Of a stretch of DNA of 64,000 nt, positions 13,901 to 24,599 are shown one piece after another. The notes under the pieces are model-generated. The model was given only the letters and a program-made list of their open reading frames with translations. It ran no database searches and was not told the DNA's origin. Made by a program: the position numbers and the translations under genes. Position 1 is the first letter of the stretch. The number at the start of each line of letters is the position of its first letter. This DNA comes from Polytrichum commune (Eukaryota; Streptophyta; Polytrichopsida; Polytrichales; Polytrichaceae): NCBI GenBank assembly GCA_950295325.1, contig OX485804.1:46748001-46812000 (forward strand), in the 5' to 3' direction.

Positions 13901-15338
13901 ACTCCATGTTTACTTGTTTGGTGTTTATTAAAACCTTGGACTGCTTTATTGTTTGTGTGGCAGTACCTAGAGTTCAATGGACTTCCAATGAATACCATCC
14001 TAGAAAAATACCTGAACAAGAGCCAATGAGGGTGTGGAAACCATAAAAGGAAGGCCAATTCATCATGAGTATACAAGCATAAGTGAGTGCACTCGCACAT
14101 AAAAAAATTTCTCAACTCAACATGCACCGAATGACCTACAGAGTTTTTGTGCAACTAAGGTGAGTGGGCCTTAAACGGACACTTTTTCTCTCTGCACCCA
14201 CATCTTGTAGGATTTGAAATGCATCACAATTAGTGGGAGATGAATATAAGCAAATCCAAGTTGTGGCCATATCCACAAACACACACACAACTCACTGAGA
14301 GGGGACACACACAGTCTCCTATTAGGCTTCAGAAAACTTCACACATAAGTATTTGAATAGGTACTTCACACTGGGATGGAACCAACTTCAAACGCAATCC
14401 TCTCATTCTGTGGGGGAAAACGCTAATTTTTTATTTTTTTTAAGTTATCTGAATAATGCTTAAAGTTAAAATTTACTAATACATAAGAAGGCAAGCTCCT
14501 GTTGTAAGGTAGATGGGGCTTAAATGGTTGCTATTTTCCAATTAGCCTACTTCTTCTAGGTTAAGAAACACGTGACTAGTACAAGATGGTTAGCAAATCC
14601 AAATCATCGAGGCCACAGCCACTTTCCGAGCTCATATGAGTATCTTAATCATTACTCAAGTGAAGATTCTTGTGCTCAATAAATCATCATATAGGTCCCC
14701 CCAATCATGTTGACTATTGAACTTAGAATGGTATTCATAATTGTTAAACACATGATGCCTTTTTGGTATCCGTTCTTGGAGCCAACTTAACTGCATACCA
14801 CTCAAATATTGGTGTCCTAATAACCAAATAAGGCACACCTACAAAGCTGCAAGATGAAGGTTTAGTTGTGAACCTCCTAAAGAAATTCTTCCTACTTGGA
14901 CAAAGTAATACCAATGTGGCATCAGCGTCTTGCTTCCATTTCCATTTCTTAATGACACATAATACCACTCAAATAGTATAGGTGTCCAATTCATAAAAGT
15001 AACGGGATTCATGAGGTACGTGTCTATTTTACCTGGAAACCACCAAATTCTTCTTGTTCACCATCTCTTCCCATCATGTAGGGGCCGGCACCATGACCAA
15101 CCATTACTAGTGGAAGTGCCACTCCATCAGCACTGTTGGAGTCATGCCCCCGTAATTGATCCACGTTTGAGGCCGAATTATGGGACATACGATCATGCAT
15201 GTAATCGTTCTCATGTTCCGACTCCCATGAATTTTGTCTTTCGGGCCTAGGTAGGCTTGGGTCATCATCATCCCATTTATTTACACCTCCAATGTGGAGG
15301 TTCCGAAGAAGCTGCTGCACTGTACTTCGTCCCAATTT
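4903..15338 (-). CDS. CTR1/EDR1-type (group B3) Raf-like protein kinase, 5' end unresolved
   Basis: Ser/Thr MAPKKK-like kinase of the plant Raf family; relatives act in ethylene, ABA and defence signalling. Exons (minus): 15338-15033, 13389-13078, 12308-11868, 11299-11196, 10444-9648, 9280-9240, 9001-8933, 8643-8543, 8210-8132, 7866-7768, 7389-7321, 6716-6667, 6474-6393, 5838-5744, 5035-4903. All junctions are GT-AG and in phase, giving 925 codons plus TGA. Exons 2-4 encode the EDR1 regulatory domain; the large 10444-9648 exon is a disordered linker ending in the kinase start. Kinase motifs are intact: GERIGQG loop, AVK lysine (about residue 672), HRDLKSPN (768 is the catalytic Asp), DFGLSR, GTPEWMAPE, and C-terminal RPSFSDIM. 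The first exon here opens at a splice acceptor with no in-frame ATG, so an upstream exon is required; the only in-phase candidate I see is 16927-16565. Introns are rich in MITEs. Confidence 0.9.
5178..5486. repeat. Foldback MITE family D, copy in last kinase intron
   Basis: A palindromic element. The left arm has GGTTGGTTGTTTTGCATAC and the right arm has its complement, GTATGCAAAAACAACCAAC. Inner arms around TGCATGCTTGG and CCAAGCATGCA, and CAAACTCATTTT and AAAATGAGTTTG, also pair. It lies between the exons ending at 5744 and starting at 5035. Confidence 0.7.
10562..10870. repeat. Foldback MITE family D, intronic copy
   Basis: This is the same palindromic layout as 5178-5486: arms with GGAGTTGGTTGTTTTACATAC and complementary ATGCAAAACAATCAACTCC. 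It sits in the kinase intron between 11196 and 10444. Confidence 0.7.
11547..11735. repeat. Foldback MITE family D, truncated intronic copy
   Basis: This retains the central inverted section (GTTCATTGAGGG, and the complementary CCTTCAATGAAC) and one outer arm ending GTAAAACAACCAATGG. The opposite outer arm is missing. It lies in the kinase intron between 11868 and 11299. Confidence 0.5.
12366..12680 (+). repeat. Dispersed repeat family A, intronic copy
   Basis: It matches family A from the AGATAGATGGG start through GTAGCCACTTTCC, TCATATAGGTCCCCCCAATC and CCCTTTTGGTATC. It lies in the kinase intron between 13078 and 12308, directly before a family D foldback. Confidence 0.6.
12698..12955. repeat. 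Foldback MITE family D, intronic copy
   Basis: The left arm is TTAGTTGTTTTGCATACAAT and the right arm is GATGTACGCAAAACAAACAA, with the shared inner arms around GTGCATGCTTGG and CCAAGCATGCAC. It sits in the same kinase intron as the family A copy at 12366. Confidence 0.65.
14503..14990 (+). repeat. Dispersed repeat family A, fullest intronic copy
   Basis: It starts TAAGGTAGATGGGGCTTAAA and carries every block of the family, including the downstream section GGTTTAGTTGTGAACCTCC to TTTCTTAATGACACATAATA, also present around 1285-1775. A partial further copy precedes it near 14160-14290. The part from 14621 onward belongs to the segment duplicated at 22281. Confidence 0.6.
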
Positions 15339-15852
15339 CTGTGTCAACAATCACAAATTACATAACTAAATAAATGAAATTTATTTTTTTATAAATAAGG
15401 AAAGGTGTGCTTTGGAAAGCAACAGCCTGGAGATGGTTACCCAAGTTGATTTCATTCACAAATGTTCACCACAATTTGCCCCCAAGATTCCACAAGACTC
15501 CACTCTCATCAGTATGAAATCTAATAATGGTGGCTTTGTTTACACCAATGTTGGGTATCAATAATCATCGACATTAATAATGATATCGAAGAACCTACCT
15601 GTGGGTATCAAAATTGTAAAACCAGTCAAATATTGATATCTGGTGGGTATGTGAAGGTGAGAGAACCTTCGCATACCCGACTCACTATTTGGGTCAAGAC
15701 CATTCTATGCCAAATTGATACTAGGGCAATTTTCTTCACCTAGGTAAGAAAGGTTCTTGCATGGTAGATAGACCCAAATGGTTTTCAAAACACAAATACC
15801 TTCAAATCCTCGTACCCTACTTGGTATCAATGAATGTGAAATCCTCATTATA
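14621..15852. repeat. Segment duplicated at 22281-23779 (gene copy)
   Basis: These 1232 bases recur at 22281-23779 with only scattered substitutions once the 268-base insertion (element plus target duplication) there is removed. The segment contains the whole kinase exon 15338-15033 with intron flank on both sides. Homology begins at ACTTTCCGAG, inside a family A repeat that is complete here but cut in the other copy. It ends at CCTCATTATA, inside a family C repeat that is cut here but complete in the other copy. The high identity, introns included, points to a recent event. Confidence 0.9.
15551..15852 (+). repeat. Dispersed repeat family C, truncated copy
   Basis: An element with GGGTATCAATA, a central GTGGGTATGTGAAGGTGAGAG, ATTTGGGTCAAGACCAT and GTACCCTACTTGGTATCAAT. 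It is related to 23478-23822 and, inverted, to 49311-49670. The right end, present in those copies, is missing here after 15852. Confidence 0.6.
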
Positions 15853-16132
15853 AATGTAGCTATTGGTTTTTCGAATGAAACTTCAGGGATTGCGAATAAA
15901 AGAGGATATGTGCTATCAAAGGGGTGGTTTAAACCCAAGGCCTTAACCGACATCCCACAGGCCGGAATAGAGCTTGGATGGGTGACCTTCCTGGCACTTG
16001 ATCTCCAATCCACCCAACATCATAGTGGGGGCATCTAAATGAATTGGATTATTTCAACCAACCAAGTGGGAACCTAAGGGCTTGCCCTCAAGGGAGATAG
16101 GTGCAAGACAACTTGTTTACGGAAGTCCAAGA

Positions 16133-16520
16133 TGTTCACCTTTGAAAGAAGCCAGTAGTCTCCAAGGCCCCTAATTCTCGTGATGCCCTTTTCAGGATTA
16201 CATGTAGACTTAGACCAACTCAAAAGATAAGCAAGACCATAATTCACGGCTGTGGTAACATTGGATCCATCTCTTCCTCTTATGTGCTATCAAGTTTATT
16301 CTACATTCAATGCTCCAGTGCCCTTCAAGTGTTCACCTCTGAAAAGGAGGCAGTAGTCTTCAAAACCCTCTACTTCTTGTGATGCCCATTTCGGGATTAC
16401 GTATCGACTTACATCACCTTCAAGATGAAGCATCAACCCCATAATTCACGCCGGTGGCAACATCAAAGTCACCTCTTACTCTTCGATGCTATCAAACAAT
16501 TCGTACATTCAATGCCCCTG
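16133..16520. repeat. Two-copy tandem repeat, period about 197 bp
   Basis: Units at 16133-16329 and 16330-16520 share TGTTCACCT, AGTAGTC, CGTGATGCCC/TTGTGATGCCC, GGATTAC, CATAATTCACG and TACATTCAATGC in the same order, with perhaps 70-75% identity by eye. The array ends about 45 bp below the donor of the zinc-finger exon, inside the putative intron linking it to the kinase gene. Confidence 0.65.
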
Positions 16521-16564
16521 GAGAATCCAACGTAATAAGATCAATGGGGAAACGTATGACTTAC

Positions 16565-16927
16565 ATTGAATTTGTGAATGTCAGTCTTATAATGAGCTCT
16601 TTGCTCCTCCAGTGACTGAAAAACAGCTCGACATCCATGGCACACCCAGTTCTGCGGCAACACTGGACCTTGTTGAACTCCAGGCCCAATTTCCAAGCCC
16701 TCTTCACGAACAAGCGATAAATTCCGCAGCGCCTCTGTTTCCTCTTTGATTCCGGACTTTTCTCCTAATCCAAATTCCTGCACTGTCTCTGAGCTGTCTT
16801 CATTAGATGCTCGATCGTCTCTCCGCTGTGCATACAGCACCGCCCTATCGAAGAATCCATTTGGTGCATTGAACAGACTCTCGACAGATTGTTGCTGCAC
16901 AGACGGTGATGGTCCTTTGCGACTCAT
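16565..16927 (-). CDS. VMS1/ANKZF1-like C2H2 zinc-finger first exon (orphan or fused to the kinase gene)
   Basis: An exon of 121 codons from ATG at 16927 to a GTAAGT donor at 16564. The end shows a C-x2-C-x12-H-x5-H finger followed by HKFN, and the start has a short SLFNAPNGFFDRA block. This layout matches the N-terminus of plant Vms1/ANKZF1 homologues, peptidyl-tRNA hydrolases that release peptides from stalled ribosomes. In that family the finger is followed by the VLRF1 catalytic domain; I find no VLRF1 sequence downstream on this strand. The donor is phase 0 and the next acceptor, at 15338, opens the kinase exon in phase 0. A C2H2-kinase fusion transcript is therefore possible, giving about 1046 aa. 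The alternatives are an orphan exon left after loss of the rest of VMS1, or use as an untranslated leader. The exon itself is well supported; its partner is inferred. Confidence 0.7.
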
Positions 16928-16999
16928 GTTTATGTCGTCTGCTGCCAATGTCTACTGCCGTGCACAAAAACTCTAGCAATTCAATCGTCACCGAATTCG

Positions 17000-19900
17000 G
17001 TGACAAATTTCGTGCGCAAAATGGCCAGCAAGTCGATGCTTCCAAGTGCGTACCGCAAACCCTAATTCTCTGGTTCACGGGAGAGCCGGATCCGAAAGAT
17101 TGGATCTGCCGAACGTGGACGAACGAGATGTCGGAAATCGTTCGTCGGTAACATTCGTTGGAGTCCATATGGTCGTGACCATACTGACATGCCACCTGTC
17201 CATCAACCAATGAGTTCTTTGTAGCAGATATTTGTCAATCTGACATTATTCTAATTTGGAGAGAGTGGGCCATCAGTAAACGGTTCCTACCAGCATGGGC
17301 CATTTTTAGCTCTAAGCATAAACCTCATCATATTATTTAGCATACTAATGCGAAGATATTAGTAAGCACACTAACGCCAAGTGTCATGAGGTTACACTAA
17401 TGGTCAAGTTGTTGGCCCTTAATGTAACCGAGCAAACGCCTCATACTACGGTACATGACATTATTAGGAAGGTGTAGTGGAAACCATAAAGTATTCCTTG
17501 TTGGGAGTTTGATTAATTCATACTTGCTTGACACCAAAAATATAAAAAAGGCAACACCAATATAACAAACACCTCCGCACAAATATGTACACACTTTATT
17601 CACATAATATAGTTACACACAAAGCCTTAGAAAGCCTTTTTCACATTGTCCTTGCACAAATCCCTACAAGTAAATATACTGAAATGTTTGTGGGGTTAGC
17701 ACTACTAACATTGTCATTTCCCATGCCACATTGGCTCCCCATCACAAATGTGGAAACTACATAAGTGCCACAAACTACACACGCTTGACGCCAAAGGCCA
17801 CCACCAGCAAAGTTGTCAGCTTCGGTGACACCTACACATAACTCTTCCTCGAGCCATCTCTCTTGTAGATCTCTTAGAGCATCATCACCCAGTACCTTCC
17901 AAACGAACCTCGTCATCTTCATGCAAAAAGTCATGTTGATATTTCTCTCCTCCACCTTATGATCAAAAAAACAATTTGTTAAGCATTGCAGTACCTCATG
18001 TCGGATATTCTATTGATAGTGTCCAAAAAAACACATTTGAGATGTCCTCCAATTGAATGCCATGAGGATTCATCATAATCCTCCGAATGGAAGCAACCCT
18101 TTGTGCATTCACAACCGTGGACTTCAAAGGGACCACCAATGTAAGGTGTGTATAAAATTGTCCATTTTCACATTTTCTATCTATTCTATCTATCTATCCA
18201 TTTTCACACTTATGAAACAAATGTACCATGAAGACTCGTACCCAAATGTGTATACACCGGAGTTCGTGATGGTGGGAGAATATGAAAGATGGACACATGT
18301 CTAACTAGTTTTGTATTTTTGAAAAGGCCACATGCCAAACAAACAATACTCCCTAAAACAAACATATGACAAAAGAATGAGGAAACAAATGTGGAAAGGT
18401 GGGGGACTACGAGTGCAAAAGGTGGGCACGGTGGGAAATATTAGGGGGAGACGGTGGGCCCAGAGTTAGGGTGCCTTCATGGCATGGGCAATTGGACAAG
18501 GTATGAAATTTTAAATTAAAGAAAACAAAAATCATTGTTTTTCTTAAAAGCACTCCATGGGGAGCATGGTGATGAATCATGGGAGGCTTATGAGCATGGG
18601 CATGTCCATGGCAAATACGCATGGCTGCAACAAGTTGCGGTAGCACATGTCCAAACTCATGTTTCTTCATGTGAAATCTTGCCCATTGATGAGCCATTTG
18701 AAGAATGTTGCTAAAAGACAAACTAACTCGTATTTTGTGACCTACCTTGCCATGCTCCTTCATTATATCATCAAACATGACAATGCAATGCACAAACTCA
18801 ATTTTTTTTTTGTTTTCCCATTCTCCTACATGCAATACCTAACTATGAATGTATGCAATCCCCATGTTTTAACCTTTTACAAGTCACACCATGCCCTATA
18901 GAGGATTTTGACCACATTTCAAAGCCACCTTCAACTTTTTATTCATGACTTGTAGACTACTAAAACTACCCTTCACCACCATCACTTGAGATGCTTGTGT
19001 GCCAATCCACAATCTAGCAACACAATGTTCTTCAATGAATCTCCTCAAATTCACCAAAATTTCGGATATCAGAGTCACCCCCCACTACAATATTCATAAT
19101 AACTTCATAAGACTTCAAACATGCACAAGTGTGCTCTTGTGCAAGAGCATGAGTTGTTGCTTGCATTTTGGAGGCATCTCACATTGGCAATCCGCCAAAA
19201 ATATCAATACACTAACGAAACCAACAGTTTACAACTCTGACCAAAAAAAGGATTGAATTGCCAAATCTAAACAAAAGAATCGCCGCTCCGGAGCATTGAG
19301 GCACATCCTAGCATTGAGGATGCCAAAACCACACTATAAGCCATGATGCCGCCACCTTCTATTTAAAGGCACCTTCCTTGACAACCATGTGACCCACCCT
19401 CCTGCCACATCAACCCGACAAAACTAAACATCCCACCACCCAAACCAATGATTTTCTTCCTTTATCGTGAAATAACACTTTGGTAGGTTCAACTCGTTGT
19501 CTTCCCAATACACTATTTATCTAGAAAAAAACGGTTTTGGAGGGGTGTCATATGGATCGTGACTACGTATTATAGTCCTTGGGGGGAAAAAAAGTTATAT
19601 TCATCTCCTTGTGTGGACAATATACCTTGTATGATTTCCAGGGGGGAGGTGTCAGTGGCCAATCATGAAGGATGAGCCCACATAAGTGGTGTAAGCCACA
19701 TTTTTCGGCCATAGCCTAGCCGAAGTGGGCAATGTCTATGTTTTGTAGCTTTCATCCAACAGATGGTAGTCATATCGTCATCCACATAAGGTTAAAGGGT
19801 ATGGTCACTTCAAGTTGGTTATTGTCTATAACTAGCTTCTCATCCCTTTCAACTGCGTAAGGGGAAGGCCAAGAAATGCAATAGATTGGGAAGAACCAAG

Positions 19901-20460
19901 AATGGGGCTATGAGAATGAATCTAGTTTTGTGAGGGGCTAAGAGAGAAAGAAAATCAACATGGAGCGTTGAGAAGTCATACATACCCTAAATAAGATTGT
20001 TGGCTATAAGCATGTGAATTATTTCACTCAACCTATGAGAGGGAATGAGGATTAATTGCCTAAGAAGGGCGATAGCCTTTGAGAACCAAAGGAGGTTAGT
20101 CGAGATGCTCAAGATAAAGAATCGGTGAGTTCAAGAAGAGCAAGAGCCTTATAGAGATTGGCTAATGGCATGACTAGTGAAAGGTCGAGAGAATTTTAAA
20201 TGCCACAGTGAGATAGAAACAAACAACATGAGTGAAAAGAGAAGAGACTCAAGAGCGCCTATGATGGGCATAGTCGACATCCATGAGAGTTCAAGGGCCA
20301 TAGCCAAGACTTAGGCCAAGAAATAGCTAAATGAATGTAAGGCATTACCTTGGGTAGGTACAAAGAGAAGAATATAACCTAGTGAGCCTACAACTCCTTG
20401 TCATGAAAACACAAAGAGCATGCATGTGAGGATAATGAGACCTAAGGATATTTTGTGTGG
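17000..20460. other. Intergenic region
   Basis: The first 200 bases are the upstream flank and probable promoter of the minus-strand zinc-finger exon. Beyond that I see only short open frames without motifs, a poly-A/T-rich texture, a small CTATCTATCTAT run near 18180 and no RNA gene. The right edge is the target site of the hAT element. Confidence 0.5.
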
Positions 20461-20468
20461 GTTGTAAG

Positions 20469-22195
20469 CAGTGTCCGGGGAGTTTTATACAAAAATTGGT
20501 ACATTGCCGATCTTTTATAAAGACATTCGGATTTTTATTTTTTTGCTCGGAAGCTACCTAAATCCAAAAAAAAATCTCGGTTAAAAACCGATATTTAACT
20601 TTACCATTCGGTAATTTTCCGACTTTCTGAATTTCATTTCGGTATGTTTCCGAAGATTTGTATTGTATGTCGGATTTGTTTTTTAAAATATTGTAAAAAA
20701 ATTTGGTGTTATGCTTGTAAAGGGGTGAATTTATGTTGATAGAAAATCCAAGTATCCTTGGAAGGATTTGAACCTTGCCAAGCCCCCACCAACTTGGGGC
20801 CAAGGATTTAGCCTTTAAAAAATATATAAATCCAAAAAGGGTTCATACATTATTTAGAGGCTAGTTAGTACAACAATACATGCAACTTTTAAACATCCGT
20901 ATCCTCATAATTAGAAAACACAGTTGAACTTTCTGAACAAGATGCATCACTTGCAGAAGACACATAACGTGAAGGATTAGCATATAAAAACCGGTATTTG
21001 GTTCCAGTTTTCCACAAAGAATTGCCTCTTCAATAATATTATCAAAGTTTTCATATGGTCCCTCTAAAGCAATTCTAAGCATTGCTTCCAAATTTTTACT
21101 TCCAAGTTTGTTTCTCACTCGTGTTTTTATTAAATTTTGGACACTAAATGCCCTTTCACAAGTGGATGTTGATACACATTGTACTCTAGCCAAATCAGCA
21201 AGGACAAGCAAATTAGGATATCGGGTTTATAAATAATGATTTCATGTGATCATGCCCCATAAATCTCTACAAGTTTTATTTCCCCATTCAGTGGTGGTTT
21301 GCAGTTTGAAAGCTAGAAATTCACGCTTACAAGCCATCACATCAAAGAATGAAGGAAATTTTGAACCTTCTTGATAGCGATCATGCCCATAGTGTGCTAG
21401 TAATTTTTCTAATTCAATCACCCCCAAATTTGGAGGCCTATCTGCCTTGAAGGCATATTAATAGGATTTAAAATTTTAAAACATGAAATAAGATCATTGT
21501 CTATAAATCTAGCATCTAAGCCTACACAAACAATCTCTGCAAATGCACGTTGGAATTTAAGTGCTTCCTCAAGGTCATCTTCTAGTCTAGACCGGTCCAT
21601 TTCAAAACCATGATACATTTTTCCAGAGCAGGTTGATCGCCGCACCGAACTGGACCTCCAAAACAAATGTCTCCAAGTAGATCGCAAGTGGATCGCCGCA
21701 GGTGGATGCGGAAACAAACATAAGCGAAAGAACAGTAGTGAAAGAACACAAAGAGAAATTCCAGTAGAGGAGTGAGAGGAGTGAGATACTTTGCACAAGG
21801 GACTCAAACTCCTTATACTCATGAGAGAGGGTCCTTGGGTGCTTAGAGCCTCAAAACCCTAATCGGCCCAGTGAACGGAACCAACCCTAAATTAATTAAC
21901 CTCCATGGTTCTTGACCTTATGAGTCATGACTCTAGTATTACCCTAGTAGAAATTTCCGCCCTATCCCTAGTCCCTTCGGCTACTTGCCTAAAATTTAAA
22001 AATTGGCTCGGTAAATATCCTAAAATATGATGCCTCAACCGGCTATATTGCCGATCTTTTCTCATTTGAACCGGTCAATTTCCGACCTTAACAATTTTAA
22101 GTCGGTACCTCGTCCGAATCATTGCGAACTCATTCGGAAATCTCCAAAAAATTTCGGCTAGCTCGTAACTAAAGTTCGGTACTCCCCGTTCATTG
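20469..22195 (-). mobile_element. hAT-superfamily DNA transposon, degenerate, 1727 bp
   Basis: Both ends are flanked by the 8-bp direct repeat GTTGTAAG (20461-20468 and 22196-22203), the hAT hallmark. The imperfect terminal inverted repeats are CAGTGTCCGGGGAGT and CAATGAACGGGGAGT. Subterminal regions repeat TTGCCGATCTTTT and many TCGGTA/TTCGG motifs near both ends, as expected of transposase binding sites. The interior holds a broken transposase in the minus orientation (20861-21822). It is too short and too damaged to be autonomous. Confidence 0.92.
20861..21822 (-). pseudogene. hAT transposase C-terminal remnant
   Basis: Three consecutive minus-strand open stretches (21822-21418, 21427-21242, 21211-20861) read as the C-terminal part of a hAT transposase. 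The first has YHGFEMDRSRLEDDLEE and a NDLISCFKILNPINMP block, the region before the dimerisation domain. The last has STSTCERAFSVQNLIKTR and NLEAMLRIALEGP, the conserved hAT dimerisation motif. The N-terminal BED finger and the first catalytic residues are absent. Stops and frame changes separate the pieces, so no functional product is expected. Confidence 0.8.
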
Positions 22196-22692
22196 GTTGT
22201 AAGTTGCTAAGGGCTTTACCTTGGAGGAAGGAAGGTTTCACCCTATTTGAGTAACCTAAACAAACTAAAACATAAACTAAACTTTCCGAGCTCATATGAG
22301 TATCTTAATCATTACTCAAGTGAAGATTCTTGTGCTCAATAAATCATCATATAGGTCCCCCCAATCATGTTGACTATTGAACTTAGAATGGTATTCATAA
22401 TTGTTAAACACATGATGCCTTTTTGGTATCCGTTCTTGGAGCCAACTTAACTGCATACCACTCAAATATTGGTGTCCTAATAACCAAATAAGGCACACCT
22501 ACAAAGCTGCAAGATGAAGGTTTAGTTGTGAACCTCCTTAAGAAATTCTTCCTACTTGGACAAAGTAATACCAATGTGGCATCAACGTCTTGTTTCCATT
22601 TCCATTTCTTAATGACACATAATACCACTCAAATAGTATAGGTGTCCAATTCATAAAAGTAACGGGATTCATGAGGTACGTGTCTATTTTAC

Positions 22693-23266
22693 CTGGAAAC
22701 CACCAAATTCTTCTTGTTCACCATCTCTTCCCATCATGTAGGGGCCGGCACCGTGACCAACCATTACTAGTGGAAGTGCCACTCCATCAACACTGTTGGA
22801 GTCATGCCCCCGTAACCGGTTGGCCGCTTTGTTTCGCCGAGGTGGCACTACACGTTTGGCTCTGAGCACACAGGTTTGCAGACGATAATCTCGACATCCC
22901 AGCCGGTTATGATCATCTAAATCGGTTATGGTGATAGGTGACCCACTGTTTAGGTCACTTGCGCGGCTCAACAAAGCGGTCAACCGGTTACGTCTGGTAA
23001 TCGTTTTATTGGAACCGGTTATCAGTGCACAACCGGTTCTGCACCGATAACCGGTTCCAATAAAACGATTACCTAATACGTAATTGATCCACGTTTGAGG
23101 TCGAATTATGGGACATACGATCATGCATGTAATCGTTCTCATGTTCCGACTCCCATGAATTTTGTCTTTCGGGCCTAGGTAGGCTTGGGTCATCATCATC
23201 CCATTTATTTACACCTCCAATGTGGAGGTTCCGAAGAAGCTGCTGCACTGTACTTCGTCCCAATTT
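22693..23266 (-). pseudogene. Duplicated kinase exon broken by an insertion
   Basis: A copy of the exon at 15338-15033, with the same acceptor (GACACAG) and donor (CAG/GTAAAA). Without the insertion the exon length is identical (306 bases). A 263-bp element plus a 5-bp target duplication sits at 22816-23083, adding stops. Substitutions such as Ala to Thr in MSHNSASN are present. It lies on the 5' side of the intact exon, so an upstream transcript could still include it as a poison exon; there is no direct sign of that. Confidence 0.85.
22816..23078. mobile_element. 263-bp insertion with a 78-bp near-palindrome and 5-bp target duplication
   Basis: Comparison with the unfilled site at 15134 defines the insertion exactly; CGTAA flanks it on both sides (22811-22815 and 23079-23083). 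AACCGGTT-type motifs occur at least seven times. Positions about 22996-23073 form a near-perfect palindrome: two 28-base arms are exact complements, and the middle, around GTGCACAACCGGTTCTGCAC, is itself nearly self-complementary. The outer ends are not inverted repeats, so this is not an ordinary MITE. A 3' hairpin recalls Helitrons, but the TC start, CTRR end and A/T insertion point do not fit. Confidence 0.85.
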
Positions 23267-23477
23267 CTGTGTCAACAATCACAAATTACATAACTAAATA
23301 AATGAAATTTATTTTTTATAAATAAGGAAAGGTGTGCTTTGGAAAGCAACAGCCTGGAGATGGTTACCCAAGTTGATTTCATTCACAAATGTTCACCACA
23401 ATTTGCCCCCAAGATTCCACAAGACTCCACTCTCATCAGTATGAAATCTAATAATGGTGGCTTTGTTTACACCAATG

Positions 23478-23822
23478 TTGGGTATCAATAATCATCGACA
23501 TTAATAATGATATCGAAGAACCTACCTGTGGGTATCAAAATTGTAAAACCAGTCAAATATTGATATCTGGTGGGTATGTGAAGGTGAGAGGACCTTCGCA
23601 TACCCGATTCACTATTTGGGTCAAGACCATTCTATGCCAAATTGATACTAGGGCAATTTTCTTCACCTAGGTAAGAAAGGTTCTTGCATGGTAGATAGAC
23701 CCAAATGGTTTTCAAAACACAAATACCTTCAAATCCTTGTACCCTACTTGGTATCAATGAATGTGAAATCCTCATTATAGATACCCGAATGGTATCAATA
23801 AAAGACGATACCAGACCAACAC
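23478..23822 (+). repeat. Dispersed repeat family C, complete copy
   Basis: It matches 15551-15852 and then continues through GGTATCAATAAAAGACGATACCAGACC, the far end also seen (inverted) near 49311-49340. This shows that the 15-kb copy is truncated. Confidence 0.6.
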
Positions 23823-24599
23823 CGGTTAACACTAGGGTCCACCAAAGGAACTCCAAAATCGAGTAATACTCTTGGTCAAGAGCCAAAAATTGGACCCAAG
23901 GAGTTTCCACCAGGGTCCATGTCTTCTTAAGTATGAAAATTTTGACCTAGCACTAATGTGGCATCACGTTTTCCCCATAAAATCTCAAACCAATCTGTAA
24001 GCTTGGGTTCTATCTCGAATCTGAAAGTAGGGTCCATTTAATGGGCGTTTTGCACCTCAAGTTTCTTGGACCCGGACCCTAATGTAAACCCATCCTTCAT
24101 CCAAATCTCATGGGAGAAACACTGATATTCATGGAAGATGAAGTTGAAAGGGGGTGGGGTGCGTTCGTACCAAGTCATTATGAATTGGGTTTTGAACGTG
24201 TAATGACATTTTTAAAGCACTCAAGAAGCTTGTTATAGTCCTGCAATATGTTGGATTTTTTCCCTAGGCGCATATTACATATTCTACAAACGAAAAGTTT
24301 GATAAAAAAAAGTTCAAAAATTAAAAAAAAATCTCTCTATTCGTAGTTGACAAAATTCTGCGCCACAGAACTTAACTCTAAATGCAACAAGACTAGTGCC
24401 ATTCCTCAAAGTTGCTTGAAAGTGGGTCACATTGACAGCAACATCTACTGTTTCCAAGGGTCATCAAATTTTGCTCACACAATTGGAAGATCAACTTTCC
24501 GGAGTGACTTTACTTGTAGTAGTTCAATTACAGGGAGGAGAGCTACTTTTGCAAAGGGATGAATCTTGAAAGACGTGGGTTAATTATCACAAGTAAATT

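Larger units (their letters stand above)
22281..23779. repeat. Second copy of kinase-exon segment
   Basis: This is a direct-orientation duplicate of 14621-15852, about 6.5 kb upstream of the gene copy in the direction of kinase transcription. It begins 86 bases after the end of the hAT element. The extra length comes from the insertion at 22816-23083; otherwise I see a few substitutions and a one-base length change in a T run. Confidence 0.9.

Noticed and set aside
22816-23078. Helitron with a 3' hairpin
   Set aside because: There is no TC start or CTRR end, and a 5-bp target duplication is present, which Helitrons do not make.
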